DNA of 61,952 bases from Bacteroidota bacterium (GTDB lineage Bacteria; Bacteroidota; Rhodothermia; Rhodothermales; JANQRZ01). Where the stretch lies: NCBI GenBank assembly GCA_038746285.1, contig JBCDKT010000022.1:1-61952 (forward strand), given 5' to 3'. Of this stretch, positions 37,164-45,975 are shown piece after piece. Both the position numbers and the translations under genes were made by a program. How positions within the stretch are numbered: the stretch's first letter is position 1; the number at the start of each line of letters is the position of its first letter. Below the pieces are notes generated by a model, which searched no databases, was not told the origin of the DNA, and was given only the letters and a program-made list of their open reading frames with translations.

Positions 37164-38008
37164 GCGACGCCGAGACCTTCCGCCCGCCCGCTCTCGACCC
37201 ACCGCCCTCAACCGGCTGGCGGGGCGTCGCCCGCGTCCCGCTGACGGCCGTGATGTTCCTGACCCGGCTCCCGTGCCCGGCCTGGGTCGGCCACGACGCC
37301 CCGACGCTGTCGCGCTCGGCGGTCTACTTTCCCGCCGTCGGCGCGCTCGTCGGCGGGTTCGGGGCGGCGGCGTATGGCCTGGCCTCGCTCGCCTTCGCGC
37401 CGGCGTTTGCAGCGGCGGCAGCGCTCGCGGCGACGGTGTGGCTTACGGGGGCGTTCCACGAAGACGCCCTCGGCGACACGTTCGATGGGTTCGGCGGCGG
37501 CTGGCAGCCGGACGAGATCCTCCGCATCATGCGCGACAGCCGGCTCGGGACGTACGGGACGGTGGCGCTTGTGATCACGCTTGGTGCCCGGTGGATGGCC
37601 CTCGCCAGCCTCGCCCCGCCAGCGATCCTCGGCGCGCTCATCGGGGCGCACGCCCTCGCCCGGTGGACGGCGCTCCCGCTCATCCTGTGGCTCCCATACG
37701 TCCGCGAGACCGGGACGGGCAAGCCGTTCGCGGCGAGCATGACGCCGGGCCGGCTCGTCGTCGGGAGCGCGCTCGCGCTCGGGCTGGCGGCGCTCGCGCT
37801 CGGGTGGGCGCTCGTCCCGGTCGGCCTGACGGTCGCCTGCGTCACGCTCGTCGGCGGGTGGTACTCGCGTTCGAGGATCGGGGGGATGACGGGCGACGTG
37901 CTCGGGGCCGTCAACGGGCTTTCGGAGCTGGCGGTCTACCTCGTCCTCCTCGGCGACTGGTCCGGCGCTTGGGGACGGATAGCCGCGCTCGTGGGGGGAC
38001 TGACGTGA
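37160..38008 (+). CDS. cobS: Adenosylcobinamide-GDP ribazoletransferase
   Basis: A 282-residue integral membrane enzyme joining adenosylcobinamide-GDP to alpha-ribazole(-phosphate), completing the nucleotide loop of cobalamin. Motifs are VMFLTRLPCPAW, SAVYFPAVGALVGGF, LTGAFHEDALGDTFDGFGGGW, ILRIMRDSRLGTYGTVALVI (the conserved acidic HEDGLAD/DxRxGxYG pair) and SRIGGMTGDVLGAVNGLSELAVYL. Hydrophobic helices alternate with these loops. GTG 37160 overlaps the cobT stop, and its own stop overlaps the next gene (GTGA), indicating translational coupling. Confidence 0.95.
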   Translation: MSDAETFRPPALDPPPSTGWRGVARVPLTAVMFLTRLPCPAWVGHDAPTLSRSAVYFPAVGALVGGFGAAAYGLASLAFAPAFAAAAALAATVWLTGAFHEDALGDTFDGFGGGWQPDEILRIMRDSRLGTYGTVALVITLGARWMALASLAPPAILGALIGAHALARWTALPLILWLPYVRETGTGKPFAASMTPGRLVVGSALALGLAALALGWALVPVGLTVACVTLVGGWYSRSRIGGMTGDVLGAVNGLSELAVYLVLLGDWSGAWGRIAALVGGLT

Positions 38009-38577
38009 GCGTGCTCCACCTCGTCCGCCACCTGCCCGCCGCCGGTGCCGAGGGCCGCGCCATTGGGCGGACCGACCTTCCGCTCGCGGACGCCACGAGC
38101 GTGACTCGGCTTGCTGAAGCATGGCCGCACCCGCCACCTGCCCGCCTCGTGGCGAGTCCGCTCGCGCGGGCACAGCAGACGGCCGCCGCGCTCGCCGAGG
38201 CGTGGGGGCTGCCGGTCGAGACGGAGCCGGCGCTCGCCGAGGTGGATTTTGGCCGGTGGGACGGCAAGACGTGGGAGGAGATCGAGCGTACCGACGGCGA
38301 TGCGCTCGCGGCGTGGATGGCCGACTGGACCCGGACGCCCGCACCCGGCGGCGAGTCGTTCGCCGATGTCGAGGCCCGGGCCGAGGCATGGCTCGACGCG
38401 CTCAACGCGCAGGGCGAGACCGTCGCTGTCGCCCACGCCGGGCCGATCCGGGCGGTGCTCGTCCGCCTCCTCGGCCTCGACGCCGGGTACGCCTTTCGCC
38501 TCGCCGTCGCGCACGGGGCGCTCACGACCGTCCGCCTCGCGCCACCCGAACTGCTCGTCCTCAACCGGCCGCTATGA
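38005..38577 (+). CDS. cobC: Histidine phosphatase, alpha-ribazole phosphatase-like (CobC)
   Basis: A 190-residue histidine phosphatase starting with MSVLHLVRHLPAAG, so the catalytic RH is present but the usual following Gly-Glu/Gln (RHGE/Q) is replaced by Leu-Pro. Further family elements are GRTDLPLAD, RLVASPLARAQQTAAALAE, LAEVDFGRWDGKTWEEI and VAVAHAGPIRAVLVRLL (second catalytic His). Placement between cobS and a BtuF-like gene and the GRTDLPL signature favour alpha-ribazole-5'-phosphate phosphatase. The stop overlaps the next start (ATGA). Confidence 0.85.
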   Translation: MSVLHLVRHLPAAGAEGRAIGRTDLPLADATSVTRLAEAWPHPPPARLVASPLARAQQTAAALAEAWGLPVETEPALAEVDFGRWDGKTWEEIERTDGDALAAWMADWTRTPAPGGESFADVEARAEAWLDALNAQGETVAVAHAGPIRAVLVRLLGLDAGYAFRLAVAHGALTTVRLAPPELLVLNRPL

Positions 38578-39473
38578 CCTTCCGCCTCGCCCTCCTCGTC
38601 GCTGCCCTGACTGTCCTCGCCGGGTGCCGTACCGATGCGCCCGATGCGCCGACGGCCACGCGGGCGTTCACCGATGACCTCGACCGGACCGTGCAGGTGC
38701 CGGCGGAGCCTCGCCGCGTCGTCACCCTCGCGCCGAGCGTGACCGAGATGGTCGCGGCGGCGGGTGGGCTAGACCGGCTGGCGGCCCGGACGCTCTACGA
38801 CGATTACCCCGAGGCCGTCCGCGCCCTCCCCGCGATCTCGACCTACCCCCTCGACCGCGAGCGGCTCCTCGCCCTCGGTGCCGACCTCGTCGTGGGAACC
38901 GACCAGGTCAACGATGTCAGCGAGGGCGACGCGCTCACGGCGCTCGGCGTACCGGCGGTCTACCTTTCGTTCGGTGGCCTCGCCGACGTCTCGCGCGGGC
39001 TCCGCCGCCTCGGCGACCTCCTCGGCACGGCGGACGAAGCCGAAGCGGCGGCCCTGGAGTTAGAGGCTCGGCTCAGCCGACACGCCCTCGCCGGACCCGA
39101 CGCCCCGACCGCCCTCGTGCTCATCAGCGACGGCCCGCTCTACGTCTTCGGCGGGGCGAGCTACGTCCACGAGATGGTCGCGCTCGCCGGCGGGCGCTCC
39201 GTCACGGCCGGCCTCCCCGGCGAAGGCACGACGCTCTCGCCCGAGTGGGTGGTGGCCGAGTCGCCCGACGTGGTCGTGGTGCTGGAGGAGGACTACGTGG
39301 CGGCCGACCTCCGGGCCGCGCAGCCGGTGTGGGGCCCGCGCGTCGAAGGCCGCGTCTGCGGCGTCTCCCCCGACCTCGTCTCGCGGCCAGGCCCCCGCCT
39401 CGCCGACGGCATCGACGCGCTCGCGGCGTGCATCCGCAGGGCTTCTATCTCGGGCCAGGCGTTGAGGCGGTAG
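38574..39473 (+). CDS. btuF: BtuF-like cobalamin/iron-complex substrate-binding lipoprotein
   Basis: A 299-residue ABC-transporter-type binding protein. It has a lipoprotein signal (MTFRLALLVAALTVLAGC, lipobox LAGC), then the periplasmic-binding fold of the helical-backbone (PBP-like III) class: TVQVPAEPRRVVTLAPSVTEMVAAAGGLDRL, YPLDRERLLALGADLVVG, LGVPAVYLSFGGLADVSRGLRRLGDLLG, VHEMVALAGG and LSPEWVVAESPDVVVVL. Coupling to cobT-cobS-cobC suggests vitamin B12 or corrinoid as ligand. Permease and ATPase genes are not in the window. Its last 29 bp overlap the 3' end of the convergent DUF3325 gene. Confidence 0.8.
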   Translation: MTFRLALLVAALTVLAGCRTDAPDAPTATRAFTDDLDRTVQVPAEPRRVVTLAPSVTEMVAAAGGLDRLAARTLYDDYPEAVRALPAISTYPLDRERLLALGADLVVGTDQVNDVSEGDALTALGVPAVYLSFGGLADVSRGLRRLGDLLGTADEAEAAALELEARLSRHALAGPDAPTALVLISDGPLYVFGGASYVHEMVALAGGRSVTAGLPGEGTTLSPEWVVAESPDVVVVLEEDYVAADLRAAQPVWGPRVEGRVCGVSPDLVSRPGPRLADGIDALAACIRRASISGQALRR

Positions 39474-39897
39474 GTGGCCGCTTCCCGGTCGGGGGCTTCC
39501 CAGGTGGGGGCTTGCCCGGACGGGGAGCGCCGGGTGGCCTCTTGGCCGGTGGACTCGCCTCGGGCGGGCCGGACGCCAGCGCACCGGCGAGCGCGCCCAG
39601 CCACCCCGGCTGCCATGTGAGCGTGAACGCCACAGCCAGCGCCGCCACGCCCAGCCACAGCACCCACGACACAATCGCAAAGCTCACCACCTCGTCCCGG
39701 AGAAAGAGCGGCACGACCGCCAGCCCGAGGAGCACGTAGCCCGCCGCCCGCGACGGCGTCCACGACGCAGGCGGCACGGCCTTCGTCACCTTCTTCCAGT
39801 TCCGGTCCAGGCTCAGCGCGAGAAGGGCAAAGCCGACGTAAGCCACAGCGATGCCGGCTGCGAGCAGAAGACCGTCGGTGAGGAGGGTGTCAGGCAT
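39445..39897 (-). CDS. DUF3325 family small membrane protein
   Basis: A 150-residue protein with three hydrophobic helices (GLLLAAGIAVAYVGFALLALSL, AGYVLLGLAVVPLFL, VLWLGVAALAVAFTLTW) and a DRNWKKV loop between the first two, as in DUF3325 proteins that accompany PepSY-type iron uptake genes. The C-terminal about 45 residues are a Pro/Gly/Lys-rich tail (PPGAPRPGKPPPGKPPTGK) not usual for the family. It overlaps the PepSY gene by 8 bp at its start and btuF by 29 bp at its end. It is probably the last gene of the iron operon. Confidence 0.75.
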   Translation of the reverse strand: MPDTLLTDGLLLAAGIAVAYVGFALLALSLDRNWKKVTKAVPPASWTPSRAAGYVLLGLAVVPLFLRDEVVSFAIVSWVLWLGVAALAVAFTLTWQPGWLGALAGALASGPPEASPPAKRPPGAPRPGKPPPGKPPTGKRPPTASTPGPR

Positions 39898-41563
39898 CGG
39901 GGTGCCCCTTCGTGAGCGGGGAAACGGCGACAGGCGAAGGGACGGCCGAGGCTCCGTCGCCCGCGTTCGGCACCGCCGCCGGACGTGGGCGCGACGGTGG
40001 GCGGGCTTGGGCTACTACGTCGGCTTCGTCCTTCGACTGACCGAGCCGCCGGGCGACCACGACCGCCAGCACCGCCGTCGCCACCAGCAGCAGGTCCATC
40101 CCGAAGACCGCCCACTGCTTGTCCGCAAACGTCTGCACCGGGTGCGCGCCCGTCGTGACCGCGTTCAGCAGCGGGGCTACCGCGCACAGCGCGGCCAGCA
40201 CCCACGTCTGCTCGCGCCACGCCACCCGCATCTCTGCCCCGCGCCAGCGCCGCAGCCCGACGTGGGCGAACGTGACGAGCCAGACGAGGTAGAACGTCCA
40301 CACCTCGAGCGCTGCCCGCTCCTGCCCAGCAAACTCGGCCCCGAGCGGGAGCACGCGGTTGACAACAAAGAAAGCGACGGTGGCGACCATGATGCCGGTC
40401 ACGCTGCCGACCGTTAGCACCTCGACGATGCGGAGGCCGGTCGGGCTGAGTTCGTCGTGCTTCGAGCGCCGCTTCTCGAACCAGTAGACGAAGCCGGTGC
40501 CGATCAAGACGCACCCGGAGAGGCCCGCGAGGAAGTAGAGCCAGCGCAGCGCCCAGTGGTCGAACTGGATCAGGTGCAGGCCGGTCAGGAAGTGCTGCGC
40601 CGTCATCACCGGCTCGGTCACGAAGCGGTGCAGCTCCTCCCCGGTCACCGCGTCGAAGTAGATCACGTTGCGGTCGTAGTGGACGTGGTCCTGGTAGCCG
40701 CGCCGCATCGAGACGAAGCCGTTGGCGTCGCCGGGGTGGAACGACCGGACGAGGTAGGGCGGGACGCCCCACTCGGCCTCGACGGTCGCCCACATCGTTT
40801 CGAGCGAGGCTGTTTCCGTGGCCGGGACGCCGGCCGGCTCGCGCTCGTAGTGGTCGTAGGCCTCGTTGAAGAACTCCGTGCGCGGCTCCTCCTCGTCGGC
40901 GTAGGCGAGGTCGGCCGCCTGCGGGAAGTAGACGTTGACGAAGATGGCGACGCCCGAGAGCGCGATCAGGAAGTGGAACGGGAGCGCGAGCACGCCCGAG
41001 AGGTTGTGGAGGTCGAGCGTGCTGCGGGCCAGCTTCTTCTCGGGCCGGAGCGTAAAGAAGTCCTTGAAGAGCCGGATGTGGACCACGACGCCGGAGATGA
41101 GCAGCACCATCATCGCCATCCCGGCTAGGCCGACGATCCAGTACCCCAGCCGCTTCCATCCGAGGTGGAGCGAGTAGTGGAACGGGAAGATGAACCCGGT
41201 CCCGGCCAGCGTCTCGGGCTCGGGGATCGCCTCGCCTGTGGTGAGGTCGAGGCGAGACCGGTCGCTGAAGGCGCCTGTGGTATCGCGCACGTAGAGGTGA
41301 GCGAAGGGGATGCGCTCGCGTGGCATGACGAGGAACCACTCGGTCGCCTCCGGATGCGTCTCGCCGGCCTGGGCGGCGAAGGCATCGAGGTCTAAGTCGG
41401 CCGGGGGTGCCGCGATGCGCGTCTCGGGCATCATCCACCGGTCGATCTCCCGGTTGAAGACGCTCAGCGACCCCATCCAGAAGATGGCGAAGAGGAGGCC
41501 GCCCAGCACCACGCCCGCCCAGGTGTGGAGCCACAGCATCGAGAGCCGAAACGTCTCTTTCAT
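39890..41563 (-). CDS. PepSY-associated membrane protein (probable siderophore-iron reductase, XusC/FhuE-PiuB type)
   Basis: A 557-residue inner-membrane protein. The first helix MLWLHTWAGVVLGGLLFAIFWMGSLSVF, PepSY-type periplasmic portions, and helices with conserved His (HYSLHLGW, GLAGMAMMVLLISGVVVHIRLFKDFFTLRPEKK, LDLHNLSGVLALPFHFLIALSG, HFLTGLHLIQFDHWALRWLYFLAGLSGCVLIGTGFVYWFEKR) match the PepSY_TM family. The intramembrane His residues could ligate haem for reduction of imported ferric siderophore. C-terminal helices are followed by a basic, Pro-rich tail. It is flanked by DUF3649 and DUF3325 genes exactly as in known siderophore loci. Confidence 0.88.
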   Translation of the reverse strand: MKETFRLSMLWLHTWAGVVLGGLLFAIFWMGSLSVFNREIDRWMMPETRIAAPPADLDLDAFAAQAGETHPEATEWFLVMPRERIPFAHLYVRDTTGAFSDRSRLDLTTGEAIPEPETLAGTGFIFPFHYSLHLGWKRLGYWIVGLAGMAMMVLLISGVVVHIRLFKDFFTLRPEKKLARSTLDLHNLSGVLALPFHFLIALSGVAIFVNVYFPQAADLAYADEEEPRTEFFNEAYDHYEREPAGVPATETASLETMWATVEAEWGVPPYLVRSFHPGDANGFVSMRRGYQDHVHYDRNVIYFDAVTGEELHRFVTEPVMTAQHFLTGLHLIQFDHWALRWLYFLAGLSGCVLIGTGFVYWFEKRRSKHDELSPTGLRIVEVLTVGSVTGIMVATVAFFVVNRVLPLGAEFAGQERAALEVWTFYLVWLVTFAHVGLRRWRGAEMRVAWREQTWVLAALCAVAPLLNAVTTGAHPVQTFADKQWAVFGMDLLLVATAVLAVVVARRLGQSKDEADVVAQARPPSRPRPAAVPNAGDGASAVPSPVAVSPLTKGHPDA

Positions 41564-41601
41564 CGCGCTGGTGGTGTCAGGTCAGTGGGGTGAGGGTAGG
41601 T

Positions 41602-41958
41602 CTAGCCACCCGCGCTGGCCATGGCCTCGACGGCCTGCGCTAGGCCGACGGCGACGAGCGTGCCGCCGCCGAGCACGAGCCACAGCCGGACGAGTTTCCG
41701 CTCGGCGAAGGCCCAGATGAGGATAAGGAGGTACAGGACGATGGCGAGGAGCATCCCCGAGACGACGGCCTCGCTGCGCGCCATGCCGAGCGTGGCGAGC
41801 ACCCACGCCAGCAGCGCCGTCCCCGACTCGACGAGGAGGTAGCCTCCGACGACGGCGAGGAGCACGCGCTGTACAACCTGCGAAGCCGGGTGACCAGCAG
41901 CCGCACGCAGCGCATTGGTCTTGCGCTCAGGCGTCGCAGAGGGAGAGGCGTAGCTCAT
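41602..41958 (-). CDS. DUF3649-like small membrane protein of the iron locus
   Basis: A 118-residue protein starting MSYASPSATPERKTNALRAAAGHP, with three hydrophobic helices (VVQRVLLAVVGGYLLVESGTALLAWVL, AVVSGMLLAIVLYLLILIWAFA, LVRLWLVLGGGTLVAVGLAQAV). The pattern R-V-x-L/A-A-x-x-G-G-Y and W-A-F-A-x-R resembles DUF3649, which precedes PepSY and DUF3325 genes in siderophore loci. The chosen ATG at 41958 avoids an implausible 41-residue extension. Function is unknown; presumably it forms a membrane complex with the PepSY protein. Confidence 0.72.
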   Translation of the reverse strand: MSYASPSATPERKTNALRAAAGHPASQVVQRVLLAVVGGYLLVESGTALLAWVLATLGMARSEAVVSGMLLAIVLYLLILIWAFAERKLVRLWLVLGGGTLVAVGLAQAVEAMASAGG

Positions 41959-42140
41959 GGGGCAGGTGCAAACGTGGGGACGGCAGGAGAGGCCCCGGAT
42001 CGGCGAGCTTGGGTGCCCTTGAGTGCCGGACGGGCGCGCAAGTTCCAGATAGAGGTGGGGCCCCGACGGAGCGTAGCCCATCGAGGCCCCAGCCGGACAC
42101 GGCTAGCAAGCAGGCACGCTGTGTCTGCTGCTACCGCGGC

Positions 42141-43442
42141 CTAGCTGTCCATCCCAGGGCCCCAGAGTTGCTCGATGGACTCGGGGGACCCGTCCCGGGT
42201 CGAGAGCACGACGGTGTAGCTCTCGATGGAGTTCTGGACGAGCACGTCCCGGGGACCGTTTTCCAGATCGAGTGGAATGCCAGAGATGTACCGGACGCCG
42301 TTGACTGTGCCGTACGGGTTGAACCGGCTGTACTCCTGGAGGGCGTTGAACGGACGGGTCGCCCCCGTCTCCAGGTTCACGACCGTGTTGACCGTGTTGA
42401 AGTCGAAGAGCTCCGGCCACTCTTCCGGGATCGGCGTGTCGGCCGGGTAGTGCGTCACGACGACCTCGCCATCGACGACGAACGGGACCTGGTTTATGAA
42501 CAGCACGCCGTCAATGGCCTCGCTGAGGTCGAGGGAGAAGGTGGGATCGTGCGTGCCATCAGGGCGGACGCGGAGCAGCGTCAGCGGGTCGCCAGACGAG
42601 TCGGGCAGGTCGGCGAAGTACGGATACACGCTGACGTACCACGCCGGGAACGTGAGGTACGACCCGTCCCCTATGTCCCGGAACCGGTCGCTGTTGCCTG
42701 TCGCCCGGGCGTCGGTCTCGTACCGGACCGTGTTCGTTCGCGTGTCAAAGACGAATACCTGGGACTCGAAGGGGTGCGTGAAGTCGGTCAGGTCCACGTT
42801 GACGATGGGTGCCATGATGGTGCCATCGCCCTTGACGTACCGAAACGCGCCAACGAAGGCGTTGTCTGAGGCCCAGCCATCCGTCGACAATGGCTCAAAG
42901 TCGATGACCTCAGTGGCCCCCTGGGTGAGGTCTTGCGGGTTGAACTCGACCACCTTGCCAGCGCTGCCGGCATTGTAGGCCACCAGGTAGGCCTCCGTGT
43001 CGGAGAACGCGACGGGGTTGCCGAGTTCACCCGTGATCCCGAGGCCCGTCAGGTTGAGCTGGCCTTCGATGGAGATGCTCAGGTCCGTCCGGTCCACGAC
43101 GTACTTCGTGTAGATCCCCTCACCGTCCGAGACGAAAATGTCGTCCCCGATGGTGAACACGGAGGCGTCTTCGCCCCCCACCTCAACCATCTCCGAGAGG
43201 TCGACGGACGTCGGGACGTCTTCGTAAACCCCGATGAACAGCGTCTCCTCGTCGGGGCCTTCCGCAGAGAAGGCGAACAGCACGCCCTGTGCAAATTCAC
43301 CAGGACCAGGGTCGGGATTGGGGTCGGAATCCGTCGAGTCGCACGCGACGACGGTGAGCGCCAGCAGGGCGACGAGTGCTGCGGCAAAGCGGTTGCCCCA
43401 GGTGCGTGTGGCACCAGTACGGGCAGAAATCTTCGTGGTCAT
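42141..43442 (-). CDS. DUF4374-like surface lipoprotein (XusB-like siderophore-binding candidate)
   Basis: A 433-residue protein. ATG 43442 places a lipoprotein signal (FAAALVALLALTVVACDST, lipobox VVAC) near the N-terminus, followed by an Asp/Pro-rich surface-export-like linker (DSTDSDPNPDPGPGE). The rest has repeating beta-strand blades (FIGVYEDVPTS, VFTIGDDIFVSDGEGIYTKY, AYLVAYNAGSAGKVVEFNP, GDGSYLTFPAWYVSVYPYF, NTVVNLETGATRPF), consistent with a beta-propeller of the DUF4374 kind. In Bacteroides such a lipoprotein (XusB) captures siderophores beside a TonB receptor and a PepSY protein; the same three partners are adjacent here. The ligand is inferred from context. Confidence 0.75.
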   Translation of the reverse strand: MTTKISARTGATRTWGNRFAAALVALLALTVVACDSTDSDPNPDPGPGEFAQGVLFAFSAEGPDEETLFIGVYEDVPTSVDLSEMVEVGGEDASVFTIGDDIFVSDGEGIYTKYVVDRTDLSISIEGQLNLTGLGITGELGNPVAFSDTEAYLVAYNAGSAGKVVEFNPQDLTQGATEVIDFEPLSTDGWASDNAFVGAFRYVKGDGTIMAPIVNVDLTDFTHPFESQVFVFDTRTNTVRYETDARATGNSDRFRDIGDGSYLTFPAWYVSVYPYFADLPDSSGDPLTLLRVRPDGTHDPTFSLDLSEAIDGVLFINQVPFVVDGEVVVTHYPADTPIPEEWPELFDFNTVNTVVNLETGATRPFNALQEYSRFNPYGTVNGVRYISGIPLDLENGPRDVLVQNSIESYTVVLSTRDGSPESIEQLWGPGMDS

Positions 43443-43567
43443 GGGCTTGTGGTTATGTGGGGAAAGCTCCCCAGTGATGCACGTGAACCAGTCAGGTGCC
43501 GGTTCAGGCGGGTGATAGACGCAGGGCACAGGCCGCACGTCGGTGACAGCGCGTGCACAGCAGTGCG

Positions 43568-45937
43568 CTAGAGTTGCGTGGTGAGTTTGAGGTAGAAGGC
43601 GCGGCCGGGGCGCTGCACCCCGAAGAAGTCGAAGACCGTGGCGTTGGTCAGATTTTGGACCTCGCCGGTGAGCGCCCAGCGCGTCTGCGCGACCCCGGAC
43701 TCGTAGGTGATGCCCGCAGCGATGGTGGTCTGGGACGGGATCTCGCGCTTTGTGTCCCGCCGCCCCGCGCTCTCCCAGGACCGGAAGAAGCGGTGGACGT
43801 AGCGCGTGCTAGCGAAGACGGCGACCTCATCGCCACGCCGCACGGGCGAGTCTGCTCGGTAGCGCGCCGCCGCGTTGGCGAAGTAGTAGGGGCGGTTCGG
43901 AATCCGATCCCCTCGGAACGAAGCGAGCAGCCCTTCGCGCGACGTGTTGCGAAACGACTGGTAGGTCGTGTTCACGTCGAGGGCAAGCCGGGTGTCGAGC
44001 AGCGACGTCCGGCCCCGCGCTTCGATGCCGACGGAGGTCGCGTTGAACACGTTGGTGAACGCTTCGAAGAACTCGTTCTCGGGCACGAGCACGATGAGGT
44101 TCTCCGTCGCGCGCAGAAAGCCGTTCGCTTCGAGGGCCCACGGCGTCCGGGCCCCGCGTGCGCTCGAGAACTTCACTTCGACGTTGGCATTGTGGCTCCG
44201 CTCGGGCAGCAGCTCCGGATTCGCGCTCACGTTCAGGCCGTTGCCGAAGAACTCATCCCGTCGGGGAAGCCGCGTTGCCCACTCGTAGGAAGCCTTGGTG
44301 GACAGCCGGTCCGTCCATGCCATCCGGGTCACGTTCCCAATGCCGGCGAGGCTGTTGGTCGTGCGGTACCGAACCTGAGAAAAGCCTTGCCGGTCAGGAA
44401 GGGTGGACGTGGCGAGTTGGCGATAGTCCTTGACGAAGAGCCGGCTCTCGAAGCGCCCCGAAGGCACACTGTACTGGTACTGGAGCCCGCTCACCCAGGT
44501 CGTCAGCCGCGCGTCGCCCGACAGGAGGTCCGTGCCCTGGGTGATCAGCGCGTCCCGGCCCGTCCTCCAGTTGAACGTGGGCGCAGTCGTCGCTTCCACC
44601 CGATGGCGGTCGCCAAGCAGCCAGGCCACGCTGAGCCGAGCTAAGGCGTCATCGTCCCAGATCGTCCGGTCGGTCCCCCGATTGCGAATGACCTCGCCGG
44701 GGCGTCCCACCTCCGTGAAGCACTCGCCGAACCAGTTGTATCGGCAATTCGACACGTCGGAAAGACGCCGCGCTGTGCTCGTGTACCCGCCAACCGCATC
44801 GACGAAACCCCGATCGGCCACCTTCGCGCGGTACGTCACGTTCGCGCCCACAGCCGTCCCCAAAGACTCCGCCTCGCCATACGGCAGGCCCGTCATCAGG
44901 GCGTTGTTCTGGATTTGGTTGGCGAAGTCCGTGACGTAGCCCCGAACGCTGAGTTCGTCGGCCCACGGGCGGTCGGCCACGCCCAGGGTCAGGTTGGCAC
45001 CGCCTGCCCGGTAGCGGTCATTGAAGCGAGGCACGGTCACCTGAGACGGGCGCCCTAGCTCGTCGGCGACCTGGACGGTCACCTCGTAGTCGTTGCGCGC
45101 GAAGTCGTAGAACCCGCCGCCGCGCACGAACAGGCCACTCTCGGCGCTCCGGAAGCCGAGGTCCCCCGTCGTCCGGTGCGTCCCGAACGACCCCGTCTGG
45201 TACGACGCCGAGCCCTGCACGACGTCCACCAGGTCCTTCGTGACGAGGTTGACTGCCCCACCGAGCGCATCCGCCCCAAAGTGGATCGGGACCACGCCCT
45301 TGTAGACCTCGACGCGCCCGATGAGGCTCACCGGCACGTTGGCGATCCCAAACGGATACCCTGCCAACTCCAGCGGCAGGCCGTCGAGGAAGAACCGGAT
45401 CTGGTCATCGGTGAGGCCGTTGAGCGAGAACCGCGCGCCGGAGCCGAGTCCGCCACTGCGCTGCACCGCCACGCCCTGCGTCTGGGCAAGCACCAAGCCC
45501 AGGTCCGCTGCCTGCACACGGGCTTCGCGGAGGTCCAGGACCGCTACGGCCTGCGCCGTCGCCTCGATCCGCTCGGCCTCGCTCTCGGCCTCCACCACCA
45601 CCCGGTCCAGCCCGATCGACGACTCCGAGAGCGCGACCTCGACGCGGGCCGTCTCGCCGCGGCCGACGGTGACCGCCTCGCGGGCCGTCTCGTAGCCGAG
45701 GAGACTGACCTCGATGGTTTGCTCGCCCACCGGCACGGCGCGGATAGTGAACTCGCCGTCAGCGTCGGTGGCGTCGCCGCGCTCGGTGCCAGCAACGAGG
45801 ACGGCGGCACCGGGGAGCGGAGCGCCGGTCTCGGCGTCGGTGACGCGTCCGGCGACGGTGCCCGTCTGCGCGAATGCGGCTGGGGCAAACGACATGGCTG
45901 CAGCGAGCAACAGGGGAAGCAGAGCGAGAGCTCGCAT
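43568..45937 (-). CDS. TonB-dependent outer-membrane receptor (siderophore type)
   Basis: A 789-residue receptor. It has a signal peptide (1-23, ending AFAQ), then a CarboxypepD_reg-like domain (TVAGRVTDAETGAPLPGAAVLVAGTERGDATDADGEFTI, about 27-110), a TonB plug (VAVQRSGGLGSGARFSLNGLTDDQIRFFLDGLPLE..., IGRVEVYKGVVPIHFGADALGGAVNLVTK) and a 22-strand-type barrel ending VQRPGRAFYLKLTTQL with a terminal hydrophobic residue after alternating aromatics. There is no long N-terminal signalling (STN) domain, so direct FecR signalling is not obvious. Neighbouring FecR/ECF sigma genes and PepSY/DUF4374 partners suggest ferric siderophore import. Confidence 0.92.
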   Translation of the reverse strand: MRALALLPLLLAAAMSFAPAAFAQTGTVAGRVTDAETGAPLPGAAVLVAGTERGDATDADGEFTIRAVPVGEQTIEVSLLGYETAREAVTVGRGETARVEVALSESSIGLDRVVVEAESEAERIEATAQAVAVLDLREARVQAADLGLVLAQTQGVAVQRSGGLGSGARFSLNGLTDDQIRFFLDGLPLELAGYPFGIANVPVSLIGRVEVYKGVVPIHFGADALGGAVNLVTKDLVDVVQGSASYQTGSFGTHRTTGDLGFRSAESGLFVRGGGFYDFARNDYEVTVQVADELGRPSQVTVPRFNDRYRAGGANLTLGVADRPWADELSVRGYVTDFANQIQNNALMTGLPYGEAESLGTAVGANVTYRAKVADRGFVDAVGGYTSTARRLSDVSNCRYNWFGECFTEVGRPGEVIRNRGTDRTIWDDDALARLSVAWLLGDRHRVEATTAPTFNWRTGRDALITQGTDLLSGDARLTTWVSGLQYQYSVPSGRFESRLFVKDYRQLATSTLPDRQGFSQVRYRTTNSLAGIGNVTRMAWTDRLSTKASYEWATRLPRRDEFFGNGLNVSANPELLPERSHNANVEVKFSSARGARTPWALEANGFLRATENLIVLVPENEFFEAFTNVFNATSVGIEARGRTSLLDTRLALDVNTTYQSFRNTSREGLLASFRGDRIPNRPYYFANAAARYRADSPVRRGDEVAVFASTRYVHRFFRSWESAGRRDTKREIPSQTTIAAGITYESGVAQTRWALTGEVQNLTNATVFDFFGVQRPGRAFYLKLTTQL

Positions 45938-45975
45938 AGCGGGAGAGAGGACGGGAGAGGGTTGGGCTGCTCCAG

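Noticed and set aside
43568-45937. TonB receptor as the outer-membrane cobalamin importer for the adjacent cob/btuF genes
   Set aside because: It lies on the opposite strand in a block with PepSY, DUF4374-like, FecR and ECF genes, which points to iron-siderophore uptake instead; not fully excluded.
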